From: Sinotaia quadrata
Taxonomy: Eukaryota; Mollusca; Gastropoda; Architaenioglossa; Viviparidae
Direction: 5' to 3'
DNA length: 64,000 bases
NCBI GenBank assembly: GCA_028829895.1
Contig: CM054177.1
Location: forward strand, 29,277,564 to 29,341,563
Part shown: positions 27,201-35,619 of the stretch, piece after piece
Layout: the number at the start of each line of letters is the position of its first letter
How positions within the stretch are numbered: the first letter of the stretch is position 1
Notes under the pieces: model-generated
The model's database searches: none
The model's input: the letters and a program-made list of their open reading frames with translations, nothing else
What the model was told of the DNA's origin: nothing
Program-made: the position numbers and the translations under genes

Positions 27201-29253
27201 CTTTGAAGGAAAAGCTATGTCTTTCAAGCCAAGTTAAGAAAAAATGTCCTGTTCACGATCACTTTCAATTTCAAGTTTTATAACAACATTTAAGAAGCAG
27301 CTTTTGTTAGAAGAATAATTCTAAATTCTATAGAGATAAGTGTGTAAGCTGCTTGAGAATTTGATAAGATGTCTTCACTTATTTCAATTATGAGTGGTTA
27401 TTTTTTTTAAATTAATTTTTGAATGTGCATTAAGTATTAAGAATTTATACAATTAAAATTATTACTAAGTAAATAATCTTTAGAATTAATTGACTGATGA
27501 AAGATTTCATGAAAGATTGCTGTCCAACATTCTTCTTAATATATTTATTCTTAAGAGTATGAAAAGTGAGTTAGGAATCCATCATTATCATATGAAATCA
27601 GAAACTTATGTAGGTCAATTAATTTCAGAAACTAGGCTTGGTTTTTTGACTGGCTGTGCTATGATCCTTTTGTTGGTACGCCTATGCTTTCACTTTCAGA
27701 GAGAGCATGGAAGTAGATGTTACTGTCTCAGTCAAAAACATCTAACAACACTTGATTAGATCCAGTCAAGTTCTCCTGTAGATGTCAGAGTTCCTGAATA
27801 GTGAATAGACTCAAATTTGCCTTCCACAGAGCTTTTGTATTCTATTCTACCCAGCACCTATTTAGTGATTTTTTTTGTAAGTTTAAACCAATGGCTGAAC
27901 TTTTTCAACTCTAGTTTATGCTTCAACTATACATCATCCTAGATAGTAATTGAACTATAGATCTGCCTTAAACCAACTCCAACTGTCCCTCCCCATCTTG
28001 TCAGTGAGAAGAATCAAAGACTGTATGTACTTTTAATGTTTTATTGAGGTATGTGTGGGGAGAAAGATTGCAATTATGAATAAAAGTCATTATTAATTGA
28101 ATTTTTATTTGTTTTGAAGCTGTAATTTTCTGGATATTCACAGAATATATATCTATCATTTATCAATACTTTTTTATCCAAATTCTCATCCAATTTCTCT
28201 ATCACACTACGAATACGATTAGTATAAGTTTCTCCATTCAAAAGAATAACATGAAAAGTTGTTATCAATTCATCATATTGTTACTTCTGAATTTCAAGAC
28301 AACAAGAAGAAAACAACAAAGTTTAATCAGATATCTTGTGCTACACTAAATCAGTTATTAAAAGTGGTTCAGAAAATAAGCAAACATCACATATAATGAT
28401 ATATGGTATCAGAATAATATAATAATTACATAATTCTACAGACTAAGAACTACTTAATATTCAACAACATTGAAACTGAACACAGCAGATCTGGTAATCC
28501 TGAAAATGGGTCTCCATATACCCTACATTACAAAGTAGTTGTTAATTTGAAAAAAACCTGCAATAGTGAGAAAGAGATGAATTACGATATTAAATTATTA
28601 TATATATATAATTATTTTGAAATAATAAAAATCTCAACTTTAGAGATGATGGATCTACAATCTACGTGGGTGATGATCCAATACCAATAATCAGCGTCAA
28701 TGTTGCTTTCTATAATTCTAATAAGTAGGGCCTATATTTTCATTCTATTTAGTATTAAAGAATCATAAAATCCCTAAAGAATGAAGGCGTTTGCTTCAGA
28801 ATCACTACCTTAAGTCTGATAAAGGTGTGACTCAATCAGAAAATGTTTGCTGTCCTAGCTAAACTATTCTCATGTGCAGCGAAATCTGAAATGACACTGC
28901 AGAGTCATATTTTCAAAAAAATAATTTTGTTACAAATGTTAGTGTCAGTACAACTAGCTCTACTGCTATTAAAATAAATATATATACTTCAGATAACAGT
29001 AATCGTAAAATCATGTGTGCTTCTGAAAACGTGCTTGTTGTGAGAATCTGTTAACTTACTTTTATTACTATATTAGTGTACATTTATATACTGAACATTG
29101 TACACATAAATCATATGATCGGATGTATTAAAGTTAAACACAGAAATAAATAAATACAATCACCTTATAAACATCGCCGTAAGTCCCACTTCCTACCCTC
29201 TGAATCAACTCAAAGTCGTCCAAAGGGTTTCGGCGAAGAATATCCGCCTGCAT
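1..29253 (-). CDS. MAP4K3/MAP4K5-like Ser/Thr kinase, 5' part (12 exons, 3' end outside window)
   Basis: A germinal-centre-kinase-family MAP4K, which in animals acts upstream of JNK and links amino-acid or stress signals to MAPK and TORC1. Twelve exons join with consistent phases into about 318 residues from the start codon. Seen: glycine loop [10 protein letters not shown] (residues 21-30), ATP lysine in AAFK (Lys43), alpha-C Glu59, catalytic HRDIK (132-136), GANILL, DFG (152-154), KSFIGTPYW activation segment, WMAPE (175-179), and the kinase tail [15 protein letters not shown]. This order and wording are typical of MAP4K3/5. The residue before the ATP lysine is Phe instead of the usual Ile. 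The acidic linker ends in [15 protein letters not shown] at the window edge. The C-terminal CNH domain expected for this family is not in the window. Which paralogue it is cannot be settled here. Confidence 0.95.
120..1345. repeat. 78-bp minisatellite, 10 near-identical copies plus diverged flanks
   Basis: Units starting at 492, 570, 648 and on to 1194 are nearly identical, each beginning CAACAGCTGG. Diverged relatives flank them at about 120-490 and 1215-1345. It lies in the intron between MAP4K exons 12 and 11. The homogeneous core suggests recent expansion. Confidence 0.95.
1885..2315. mobile_element. Small inverted-repeat element (MITE-like)
   Basis: A 20-bp perfect inverted repeat, GTGATGCTGTCTGGGAAAAC at 1885-1904 and its complement at 2296-2315, encloses about 390 bp. 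The interior is a direct duplication of a ~170-bp unit (about 1931-2100 and 2101-2275). No target duplication or protein was seen. It sits 500 bp from a piggyBac relic and could be related, but this is not shown. Confidence 0.5.
2822..4270 (+). pseudogene. Decayed piggyBac (PGBD-type) transposase
   Basis: Broken plus-strand frames carry piggyBac transposase wording. At about 2820-3000: DSIDSDEC then [11 protein letters not shown]. At about 3885-4300: [40 protein letters not shown], a segment resembling [15 protein letters not shown], and [18 protein letters not shown]. In related transposases the middle motif is usually written VSxDExMV; here the Asp is replaced. Many stops and frameshifts show that it is dead. 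A ~135-bp direct duplication at 3390-3660 lies inside. No TTAA-flanked ends were identified. Confidence 0.75.
3390..3660. repeat. Two-copy ~135-bp direct repeat inside the piggyBac relic
   Basis: The segment starting at CCCATTGCCTACATTTCTTC occurs twice in tandem (about 3398 and 3522) with few differences. Both copies read [17 protein letters not shown] peptides in the transposase direction. Confidence 0.8.
4620..4727 (-). CDS. MAP4K exon 11 (post-kinase helix and acidic linker)
   Basis: 108 bp encoding [20 protein letters not shown] then [15 protein letters not shown]. It follows the family pattern of HxF..LTR.L..ELLDK..NP and an acidic stretch. Donor GTATGC, phase 0. Confidence 0.88.
4728..5538. 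other. MAP4K introns 10 and 9
   Basis: Two short AT-rich introns (4728-5091 and 5174-5538) on either side of exon 10. No repeat, coding or RNA signal was recognised. Confidence 0.7.
5092..5173 (-). CDS. MAP4K exon 10 (end of kinase fold)
   Basis: 82 bp encoding [20 protein letters not shown] and TADKLLE, the conserved kinase subdomain XI motif. Ends in phase 0; donor GTATGG. Confidence 0.93.
5539..5601 (-). CDS. MAP4K exon 9
   Basis: 63 bp encoding [20 protein letters not shown], the lower C-lobe. Acceptor TTTCAG, donor GTATGA; phase 2 on both sides. Confidence 0.92.
5897..6075 (+). promoter_or_regulatory. Candidate cryptic promoter: EGR1-type site and TATA box
   Basis: A perfect EGR/Zif268 motif GCGTGGGCG (5897-5905) lies about 160 bp before TATAAATA (6068-6075), in a locally GC-rich patch of an otherwise AT-rich intron. 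It points antisense to the MAP4K. It could be part of an old LTR, but I could not find LTR ends. Confidence 0.3.
6732..6863 (-). CDS. MAP4K exon 8 (APE motif, substrate lobe)
   Basis: 132 bp encoding [40 protein letters not shown] and LHPM. Donor GTACAT. The sequence just upstream of its acceptor belongs to the intronic minisatellite at 6870-7640. Confidence 0.93.
6870..7640. repeat. Degenerate ~45-50 bp minisatellite abutting the exon 8 acceptor
   Basis: About 16 imperfect units built on GTGAATATACAGAACAGTGA and ATAAATATTATATGCCCA. The array starts immediately at the MAP4K exon 8 acceptor, so the pyrimidine tract of intron 7 is itself a repeat unit. Confidence 0.9.
7788..7845. repeat. GT/GC microsatellite
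   Basis: (TG)n with CG interruptions, TGTGTGTGTG then GCGCACGCGTG, in MAP4K intron 7. Confidence 0.9.
8331..8403 (-). CDS. MAP4K exon 7 (DFG and activation loop)
   Basis: 73 bp encoding [18 protein letters not shown] and FIGTPY. This is the DFG motif and activation segment, nearly identical in wording to MAP4K3/5. Donor GTAAGT. Confidence 0.93.
8890..9165. repeat. ~50-bp minisatellite, about 5 units
   Basis: Tandem imperfect copies of TCATGATACTTTTAGACAAC followed by TCTTTAGTGATGACTTA, in MAP4K intron 6. Confidence 0.85.
9247..9312. repeat. Short tandem duplication
   Basis: Two copies of ACATTCCATGGGRTGACTGA about 38 bp apart. Minor. Confidence 0.7.
9313..11428. repeat. Rest of intron 6, with ~44-bp repeat at 10440-10630
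   Basis: Mostly unstructured AT-rich intron. Between about 10440 and 10630 five units built on AATACATATTTGCAGTTAGA occur in tandem. A 97-codon open frame at 9619-9912 has no recognisable family or splice context and is not called. Confidence 0.7.
11429..11471 (-). CDS. MAP4K exon 6 (Mg-binding Asn)
   Basis: A 43-bp exon encoding [14 protein letters not shown]. The Asn of GANILL is the metal-binding residue. Acceptor TTTCAG, donor GTGAG. Confidence 0.9.
11522..11650. repeat. ~62-bp direct duplication
   Basis: TATATAATGACTTTTCATTA and the following GGATGGATGG tract occur twice in tandem, just before the pogo/Tigger-like element. Confidence 0.75.
11729..13059. mobile_element. Non-autonomous pogo/Tigger-like (Tc1/mariner superfamily) element
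   Basis: The left end reads CAGTCGAACCCACTTAATTC. The right end, reversed, reads CAGTCAAACCCGGATAATTC. Ends starting CAGTCRAACC are characteristic of pogo/Tigger elements, which insert at TA. TA follows the right end. At the left end the expected TA is one base away, probably a later indel. The 1.33-kb interior has no transposase. It contains a diverged internal duplication (about 12480-12680 and 12785-12960). Confidence 0.75.
12480..12960. repeat. Internal duplication in the pogo-like element
   Basis: Two diverged copies sharing TGTTGTTAGCAAACA, CATCAAACAAATCGC and CACATCATGTACATAAAGAA in the same order, about 305 bp apart. Confidence 0.8.
13480..14740. repeat. Two-family minisatellite, ~49-bp units
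   Basis: The 5' part (13490-13960) repeats AGCAGACAGAAAACCAATTT with TTTTGAAAGTAGGAGAGATC. The 3' part (13970-14520) repeats TTGTAGACAAGCAGACTGAA with GTCATAATTCACCG. Both share the AAGCAGAC core, so one has probably evolved from the other. In MAP4K intron 5. Confidence 0.93.
14741..15663. other. Unstructured part of MAP4K intron 5
   Basis: AT-rich sequence with a short TA run near 14995. No coding or mobile-element signal recognised. Confidence 0.6.
15664..15767 (-). CDS. MAP4K exon 5 (catalytic loop)
   Basis: 104 bp encoding [20 protein letters not shown] and [15 protein letters not shown], with the catalytic aspartate in HRD. Ends in phase 0; donor GTTGTT. Confidence 0.93.
15921..16018. 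repeat. (CA)n microsatellite, about 98 bp
   Basis: An almost pure CA tract in MAP4K intron 4. The His/Thr frame read from it is an artefact. Confidence 0.98.
16019..18002. other. MAP4K introns 4 and 3 outside exon 4
   Basis: AT-rich intronic DNA with a short ATT/TA tract at 17366-17405 and a short GT run at 17556-17570. Nothing else recognised. Confidence 0.6.
16926..16990 (-). CDS. MAP4K exon 4 (hinge)
   Basis: 65 bp encoding [21 protein letters not shown], the hinge and start of the C-lobe. Acceptor TTACAG, donor GTAAG. Confidence 0.92.
18003..18093 (-). CDS. MAP4K exon 3 (alpha-C helix)
   Basis: 91 bp encoding [20 protein letters not shown] and [10 protein letters not shown]. It holds the alpha-C glutamate. 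Phase 1 in, phase 2 out; donor GTAAGC. Confidence 0.93.
18208..18278. repeat. (GA)n then (GT)n microsatellite
   Basis: A pure GA tract of about 50 bp followed by a GT tract, in MAP4K intron 2. Confidence 0.98.
18279..19404. other. Unstructured part of MAP4K intron 2
   Basis: AT-rich, no recognisable gene or element. Confidence 0.6.
19413..19586. mobile_element. 174-bp non-autonomous hAT element with perfect 8-bp target duplication
   Basis: The ends are inverted: CAATGTTCCCTCTAA on the left and, reversed, CAGCATTCCCTCTAA on the right. GTTACAAC directly flanks both ends (19405-19412 and 19587-19594). An 8-bp duplication with CA-starting inverted ends is diagnostic of the hAT superfamily. There is no coding capacity. 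Confidence 0.85.
19620..19645. repeat. Poly-G/purine tract
   Basis: A run of about 12 G followed by AGGAGG, directly downstream of the hAT element. Minor. Confidence 0.8.
19646..21489. other. Unstructured part of MAP4K intron 2
   Basis: AT-rich. Small open frames are present but none is recognisable. Confidence 0.6.
21490..21810 (+). pseudogene. Ty3/Gypsy-type integrase fragment
   Basis: A plus-strand frame reads [20 protein letters not shown], then [20 protein letters not shown] and [12 protein letters not shown]. This matches the integrase core pattern (DIVGP...RY.LVV.D..TRYPEA..L....A..IA..L...F). It includes the first catalytic Asp in TDIVG. About six residues are lost between LIV and YPEA, and the match ends near 21750. 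The RT, RNase H and LTRs were not found, so this is an isolated decayed piece. Confidence 0.75.
21811..23083. other. Intron 2 sequence with two unassigned open frames
   Basis: Plus-strand frames of 60-70 codons at 21943-22152 and 22227-22430 may be remnants of the neighbouring retroelement but carry no motif I recognise. The rest is featureless. Confidence 0.4.
23084..23526. mobile_element. hAT-like non-autonomous element (TAGGGCTG ends)
   Basis: The left end reads TAGGGCTGATAAC and the right end, reversed, TAGGGCTGCAAA. The subterminal part near the right end contains ATTAATCGATTAATTAATTG. Elements starting TAGGGCTGCAA with ATTAATCG tracts are a widespread animal hAT family. The flanking octamers match at only 5 of 8 bases, so the insertion is old. 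Confidence 0.6.
23527..24990. other. Unstructured part of MAP4K intron 2
   Basis: AT-rich, no feature recognised. Confidence 0.6.
24995..25110. repeat. 24-bp minisatellite, 5 copies
   Basis: Tandem units of AAGTGTAAAGTCAGAAAAAC plus ATAC. Minus-strand translation repeats DFTLVCFS, an artefact of the repeat. Confidence 0.93.
25238..25920. repeat. ~340-bp tandem duplication that includes most of MAP4K exon 2
   Basis: 25238-25576 and 25581-25920 align along their length. They share TAAATACAA..AATAACTCTGAA, TTTAGCTTTCTGACTGGCC, CTTCCCCTTTAGTTTTATCC and the exon 2 coding stretch. Small indels and substitutions separate the copies. Confidence 0.92.
25528..25571 (-). pseudogene. Dead partial copy of MAP4K exon 2
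   Basis: The copy keeps the frame [14 protein letters not shown] and, by chance, an upstream TCTCAG that looks like an acceptor. The donor GTTAG of the true exon is ATTAG here, so it should not be spliced normally. It lacks the 5' codons ARDLN. Confidence 0.9.
25867..25924 (-). CDS. MAP4K exon 2 (ATP-lysine exon)
   Basis: 58 bp encoding [19 protein letters not shown] plus one base. It carries the catalytic lysine in AAFK. Acceptor TTGCAG, donor GTTAG. A partial dead copy of this exon lies about 340 bp downstream in the gene (25528-25571). Confidence 0.93.
25925..29163. other. MAP4K intron 1
   Basis: 3.2 kb of AT-rich intron with a CA/CG dinucleotide patch at 26093-26140. No repeat family or exon recognised. 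An 89-codon plus frame at 27490-27759 has no known motif. Confidence 0.6.
29164..29253 (-). CDS. MAP4K exon 1 (start codon, glycine-rich loop)
   Basis: ATG at 29253-29251, then 30 codons beginning [18 protein letters not shown] and ending in the ATP-binding loop [10 protein letters not shown]. The donor GTG follows AAG. The start is chosen because MAP4K3/5 proteins begin with a short N-terminus just before RRNP..DFELIQR. Confidence 0.93.
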
Positions 29254-29344
29254 TGTTTTGTTCTATTTTTTTAATCTAACAGTTCGTCTCACGTTAGAAA
29301 TTTGTGTTGATTTGTCTGTTCTTCCATTCTGTACTTGACCCTAT

Positions 29345-29385
29345 CTGTTTTTAGATGACTTCCGTGCATGCGCACTGCGAAACGC
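29345..29385 (-). promoter_or_regulatory. Candidate MAP4K core promoter: NRF1-like and ETS-like sites
   Basis: About 110 bp upstream of the MAP4K start codon the minus strand reads GTGCGCATGCACGGAAGTC. This contains a near-consensus NRF1 palindrome next to an ETS-type GGAAGT. The pair is common at TATA-less housekeeping promoters. Motif match only; no transcript evidence. Confidence 0.45.
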
Positions 29386-30330
29386 TATTAAATGGCTACC
29401 ATTTGCAGACAAACTTTTGTGTTTGATTGCATAAACTATCTCGAGTTTGTTACTGACTTGTTAAAGATACTTAAAGTATTAATCGTTTGATAATTTACAT
29501 CATTTAAAAAAAATATTTTCATTAATTCATTCAAAAGGACTTTTATCACGTTTTCTTTAGGGGAAGTAACTCATATTTAGCCGAGCGTTTTGATTTATGC
29601 TTACGTCCACTTCCAATGCTCGTTGATTTCGCAGACGAGCGCATATGAGCCATGAAGCTGTGGTAAAATAGTTCAAAGTCTCGGTTTATCAAGTCCTAGT
29701 TTGTAGTTTCTTACTCTTTCATTATGTCAATTGACTTCTCAAACACCTCTTCAAACCCATAATAATGTGAAGTAGACCGTGTACCATTCCTATCCTAAAA
29801 CTAAAATGCAAGCCCTTACACAAATATAAATATGCACATGCGTGTTTTCTCAAGCCTTGCAAGCCGGAAGAAATAAGAGATCGTTTCCTGCACGACGTAC
29901 ATTTGTCTACTGATGTGTCACGTATACCGAAGCCTATTATAAAGTATCAATAAATTGCGTATCAATATGCATCTCTGTGTGTGCACAGTTTAGCTCAAGA
30001 TCAAATGGGGTTTAGAAAGTACCCATATTGATGAAAAATTCACTGGCTTACGCTGAGCGGCTTATACCCTCGCCATTAAATATGTTGGTAAATAGCTTAT
30101 TACCATTGCTTGGTTGACATCGATAAATAAATAAATTTGGCAAATGACTGCTAATTTTGCAGTATTTACATATAATTACGATTGCGTATATACGGATTTC
30201 ATTGATGATTGCAATCGTGGAGGGTGTGTATGCGTAGCCTATTCTTTGAGGTTAAATGGGGAGGATATTATCACATACGTTAATGTTAAATTGCTCATTA
30301 TTGTTATGATATCACGTAACTAGCGTTCAA
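29386..30330. other. Upstream region of the MAP4K gene
   Basis: Less AT-rich than the introns, with scattered CpG. No gene recognised; it presumably contains promoter-proximal sequence. Confidence 0.5.
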
Positions 30331-30389
30331 GTTAGACAAGCAACTATATTTGGGTAGGTCCTACCATGTGACAGGCGGCTGGAGTCGTT

Positions 30390-30660
30390 TTCCCAGATAT
30401 TACTGATTTAGTTTCAGTCTGTTCATAGTTTTCAACAGGCAACTACCAGTCCGACTAGCCTACTGATTTAGTTTCAGTGTGTACATAGTTTTCAACAGTC
30501 AGTTCAACTACCAGCCCTACTAGCCTACTAATTTAGTTTCAGTCTGTTCGTAGTTTTCAACAGTCAGTCAACAACCAGCCCTACTAATCCACTGTTTTAG
30601 TTTTAGTGTGTACATAGTTTTCAACAGTCAGTCAACTACGAGCCCTATTAGCCCACTTAT
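30390..30660. repeat. ~60-66 bp minisatellite, 4 units
   Basis: Units built on TTTAGTTTCAGTCTGTTCAT followed by AGTTTTCAACAG and ACTACCAGCCC. Confidence 0.9.
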
Positions 30661-30854
30661 AGAAGAAATACTCATAGTCTGCTCGGGATATGAAAAAAAA
30701 TTATTACAGTATTCTAATTAATAATTGAATATTTATTCACCTCTAAATGATTTCAAGCTTGGTTGAAACTGGCTCAGCGAACAGGTTTCTCTCAAACACT
30801 TTAGGTGTACCGCGGTGACTTAGTATGAGTGTCTTATTTCTTAACTCCGAGCAG

Positions 30855-31812
30855 TTGCCCAGGTACTAGTGGTTATCTGATGATAACGTGGGCAGGACTA
30901 GTGGTTATATGATAACAAAGTAGGTACTAGTGGTTATCTGATGATAACGTGGGCAACACTAGTGGTTATCTGATGATTAGGTACTAGTGACTCTATGATG
31001 ATACTATAACAAAGTAGACACTAGTGGCTGTAAGATGATTCTATAGGAAATAGTAGCTGTATGTAGTGTATGATGACACAGAAGATGTTAAAGTAAGTAC
31101 TAGTGGAGGTGATGACAAAGTAGACATTAGTGGCAGTAATGACAAAATAGGTAATAGTGGCTGTGATAACAAAGTTGTGGTTGTAAGATGAGACTGTGAC
31201 AGAGTAGGTACTAGAGGTTGTAATGACAGAGTAGGTATTACTCTTAGTGGCTTTGATGACAGTAGGTACTAGTGGCTGTGATGACAAAGTAGGTACTAGA
31301 GGTTGTAATGACAGAGTAGGTATTAGTGGCTTTGATGACAAAGTAGGTAATGACAGAGTAGGCATTACTCTTAGTGGCTTTGATGACAAAGTAGGTACTA
31401 GTGGCTGTGATGACAAAGTAGGTACTAGAGGTTGTAATGACAGAGTAGGTATTAGTGGCTTTGATGACAAAGTAGGTACTAGTGGCTGTGATGACAAAGT
31501 AGGTACTAGTAGCTAATATGACAAAGTAGGTACTAGTGGCTGTGATGACAAAGTAGGTACTAGAGGTTGTAATGACAAGGTATTAGTGGCTTTGATGACA
31601 AAGTAGGTACTAGAGGCTGTGATGACAAAGTAGGTACTAGTGGCTGTGATGACAAAGTAGGTACTAGTAGCTAATATGACAAAGTAGGTACTAGTGGCTG
31701 TGATGACAAAGTAGGTACTAGTGGCTGTGATGACATAGGTACTAGTAGCTGTGATGACAAAGTAAGTACTAGTAGCTGTGATGACAAAGTAGGTACTAGT
31801 AGTTTTGATAAA
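30855..31812. repeat. Complex 27-bp minisatellite with ACTAGT core
   Basis: It begins with longer units around GGTACTAGTGGTTATCTGAT. From about 31080 it becomes a 27-bp array, AGGTACTAGTGGCTGTGATG plus ACAAAGT, with variant units in which TTGTAATGACAGAG or TTTGATGACAAAG replaces the middle. Higher-order groups recur. Open frames on both strands are repeat artefacts. Confidence 0.95.
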
Positions 31813-32440
31813 TTAATACCATTTTAAACTTTCAAATAGCCGACTAGTACGAGAACAATAGACCTCTATTAATATTACAGCTAATACAGTTCAAGTCTTT
31901 AATCCCGGGAAATAATTTCCAGAAGTGAAAAGAAACCGACGTATTGACATAAAATGAGACTAATGAAATCATGTTTCAGGCCGTCACATCAAAGTAAACA
32001 TTTGTTGATAATGTGTTAGATAACTTTAAAGAACATTTTATTCTAACGTTACTAATCTAAGTAGGTATTAAACAAGAAACGTATTTTAAAAATAAATAAA
32101 TAAATAAAATCAAGCACACACATCCCCCCCCCCCGACAATTAATATCTTGTTTAAAACATAAAATAAAGCGCACAATTACATATTAATATACCAGGTTAA
32201 TTTATGAGGATTTTATATCTACATAATTATGTTCTTTGTGGTATTGAAGACACTAGAATTTTCTAAATTGTAAAGCTTTTTTCATTTATTTAGGGTTACT
32301 ATCCTGTGTTTGATAGTATGATTTATGAATGATTTTAGCGTTTGATATTTTGTATATGAATTAATATTCATGATTAAGGCAAATGTTCCAACTGAATCCA
32401 CGAAAAAAGTATGGCACTGTATTGCGGTTTTGTTGTCGGA
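31813..32440. other. Intergenic AT-rich sequence
   Basis: Contains a poly-C run near 32126. No gene recognised. Confidence 0.6.
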
Positions 32441-32605
32441 CTACATACAATTTTTGAAGACGTTGTTGTATTTGGACGTAGTGCCTTATACGCCTACATA
32501 CAGTTTTCGAAGACGTTGCATTTGGACGTAGTGCCTTATACGCCTACAATACAATTTTCGAAGACGTTGTTGCATTTGGACGTAGTGCTTTATACACCTA
32601 CATTC
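32440..32605. repeat. ~55-bp minisatellite, 3 copies
   Basis: Tandem copies of TTCGAAGACGTTG, CATTTGGACGTAGTGCCTTA and TACGCCTACA, bordering the MULE relic. Confidence 0.9.
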
Positions 32606-34900
32606 GTTTGTCCATGGTTGTCTGCCGACAGATTTTGCAAAGTAATTATTCTGACTGTAGTTTCGTCACGCTGAAACGATTGAATTACACGCCAGATTGA
32701 GGGATGATAATGTCCAATGGGATTGTAGAATTTATTATTACATACTTCGCCTATGTTGTTTGTACGAGGATTGTTGTTTAAGGTGGCAAGGTGCACATTC
32801 CAGAGGTGAAGGGCGAACTTAGGTGGAAGTTGGCGTATTCCCAAAGACATTATCGGATAATCGTTTACATCAGGCTACTGAATGCATCGAAAAGAACCAC
32901 ATACGTAAATGCGATCGAAGTACATTGGCAATTCCTTGGATTCAGGTGAATCATTTGGAATGACAGTTTTAAGGTACATGTATTTCATACCTTTATCATC
33001 TTCATCAGGGGGCAAAAAGGCTAGTGTGTCAATCATGCCACAAAACAAGCGAAAGTTAGCATAATCATTATAATGTTGTGTTAAGCTCAACTCTTGGACT
33101 TTATGCCAAGTGGATTGCGTAAGATGATAAAAACAACCTTTGCTGTTGAAGTCGTATCCAAACACAGTTAGAATTGCTCGTAACGCACTGTCATCAAAGT
33201 CAGTCACGACGGCTTGCACGTTAATAGTATAGTTCAAGTCTGCACACTTGTCAACTATTGCTTGAAACAATTCTTTTAATAGTATAGTTCAAGTCTGCAC
33301 ACTTGTCAACTATTGCTTGAAACAATTCTTTATAAGTCTTGTTAATAGTGTAGTTCAAGTTTGCACACTTGTCAACTATTGCTTGAAACAATTCTTTTAA
33401 TAGTATAGTTCAAGTCTGCACACTTGTCAACTATTGCTTGAAACAATTCTTTTAATAGTATAGTTCAAGTCTGCACACTTGTCAACTATTGCTTGAAACA
33501 ATTCTTTTAATAGTATAGTTCAAGTCTGCACACTTGTCAACTATTGCTTGAAACAATTCTTTTAATAGTATAGTTCAAGTCTGCACACTTGTCAACTATT
33601 GCTTGAAACAGTTCTTTTAATAGTATAGTTCAAGTCTGCACACTTGTCAACTATTGCTTGAAACAATTCTTTTAATAGTATAGTTCAAGTCTGCACTCTT
33701 GTCAACTATTGCTTGAAACAGTTCTTTTAATAGTATAGTTCAAGTCTGCACACTTGTCAACTATTGCTTGAAACAGTTCTTTTAATAGTATAGTTCAAGT
33801 CTGCACACTTATCAACTATTGCTTGAAACAATTCTTTTAATAGTATAGTTCAAGTCTGCACACTTGTCAACTATTGCTTGAAACAATTCTTTTAATAGTA
33901 TAGTTCAAGTCTGCACACTTGTCAACTATTGCTTGAAACAATTCTTTTAATAGTATAGTTCAAGTCTGCACACTTGTCAACTATTGCTTGAAACAATTCT
34001 TTTAATAGTATAGTTCAAGTTTGCATACTTGTCAACTATTGCTTGAAACAATTCTTTTAATAGTATAGTTCAAGTCTGCACACTTGTCAACTATTGCTTG
34101 AAACAGTTCTTTATAAGTCTTGTTAATAGTACAGTTCAAGTCTGCACACTTGTCAACAATTGCTTGAAACAATTCTTGTTTGGAAGAAGAGCAGACAGAG
34201 AAGTAATGCTTGTCTTCTCAAAAGGCACACGGATGACGTAAAGTTGTTTGAAAATATTCCGGCCATAGCAAAGTTGCCATCCATGAACACTGTTTCTGAA
34301 TCGACAAGCATTGTCACGCTTTGACTGGAACCAAACACTAAAATTCTGTTGTTACAGTTTGACCCGTTATCGTACAATTGAAACTCTTTAGAATTTGGTC
34401 CTGTCTGCGTGAACTCGTTAGGAAGTTCGCCTAGATCTTGAAGAACACGTGATACATATGGAGTAGGGCGTTGGTTAAGAGTACGTTTACAGGTATCAGC
34501 AGAAGTATAAGTGCATGGACATCATCATCACATTGTCTGAAAACACGATGAGCATGGATCTGAACTGGTTTGTCTTGAGTGCTTGCAGCATGGTCTTTCA
34601 TTGCACTGCTCGCTTTCGCAAGACGAACTTGAGTCTCATTTGAAGCATAATTGTGGGATTGGCCTACCTCGGGATTTTCTTTCTCAAGGTTTGCCTCGAC
34701 AATGACCACTTGATCTTTGTACACATTTCCCCTTTAGCTTGGTTTTGCGAGCTGCATGCCTGGTGTACATAAATCCATTGAAGCATTGATTTGAACCTCG
34801 CTTATTATTGTCAATAACATCCATGGCTAAAATGTTTCTTTTACAAAACTCACATATAGAATTGATGTCCCACAGTGGTATGGGTCGTGCTCCCACAGTT
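32590..34900 (-). pseudogene. Broken MULE transposase with FLYWCH-type zinc finger
   Basis: Minus-strand frames in order from the N-terminus. FLYWCH-like: CFNGFMYTRHAARKTKLKGK then CVQRSSGHCRG (about 34720-34810). A linker resembling AKASSAMKDHAASTQDKPVQ, IHAH (34530-34650). MULE DDE core start: RILVFGSSQSVTMLVDSETV, FMDGNFAMA (34250-34377). Then ELFQAIVDKCADLNYTINVQ, AVVTDFDDSALRAI and GCFYHLTQSTWHKVQ (33080-33270). C-terminal WNVHLATLNNNPRTNNIGEV, CNNKF (32720-32850). The order fits FLYWCH-bearing Mutator-like transposases that cut and paste DNA. Frameshifts and a ~900-bp tandem expansion inside the core destroy it. Confidence 0.85.
33217..34175. repeat. 55-bp tandem array, about 17 copies, made of MULE coding sequence
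   Basis: Units repeat at 33395, 33450, 33505 and every 55 bp to 34055, containing TTGTCAACTATTGCTTGAAA and AGTATAGTTCAAGTCTGCAC. Reversed, each encodes ELFQAIVDKCADLNYTI of the transposase. Two units, one near each end, carry 11 extra bases (TATAAGTCTTG) and are 66 bp. Only these keep the reading frame. Confidence 0.95.
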
Positions 34901-35300
34901 GAAATGAACTACACCGTTTTCTTCCTCTACTCATCAAGTCATTGTCCCCCAAAAGATGACCACTCACCTGAACTGCTCGTATGAGTTGGGGGCTGGGAGT
35001 TGTGGAGCAATGCACGACAGACTGAAGTTTCTATTATAAAAAAAAAAAGAAAAAAAAGATCAAGGATACAACGCAGCTGGTCTGCAGCGGCTATTCTAAT
35101 TGACCGCATTGATGCTTTGTCTGAATATTGTTATCACTAAACTACTACTACAATGCAATGAGCCTTGCAATCCTTTGATTCAAAATTATTTTTAACGTAT
35201 TTCTTTGGCGTTCCTTTGAATTACATTTATAGTATTGGGTCACACGTAGCTATAGTTCACATTTTATTTACCATGTGAGTTGTGTCGGAGAGATTAGAGG
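34901..35300. other. Flank of the MULE relic
   Basis: Includes an A-rich run at 35039-35060. No terminal inverted repeat was identified. Confidence 0.5.
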
Positions 35301-35309
35301 CAAATTCTT

Positions 35310-35535
35310 TTAAATCACAATCACACACACACACTCACAAACAAAATAAAAAACATCTTTTACACCGAGCGAGAATCAACATCACGATCCTCTTGGGCGG
35401 GAGGTTAATCTGTGCGCAATCGCTTACTTCCCTTTACTGTTATTCAATCTATAATATACGATTATATGCATAACAACATAACTAAGTATAAATAAACCAT
35501 ATAATTAAATGTGTGAATTATAATGTGTATATGTT

Positions 35536-35619
<84 letters not shown>

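Noticed and set aside
27490..27759. 89-codon plus-strand ORF in MAP4K intron 1
   Set aside because: No known motif; composition like the surrounding AT-rich DNA.
31021..31516. Long open frames in the ACTAGT repeat
   Set aside because: The 27-bp unit is a multiple of 3; the frames are repeat artefacts.
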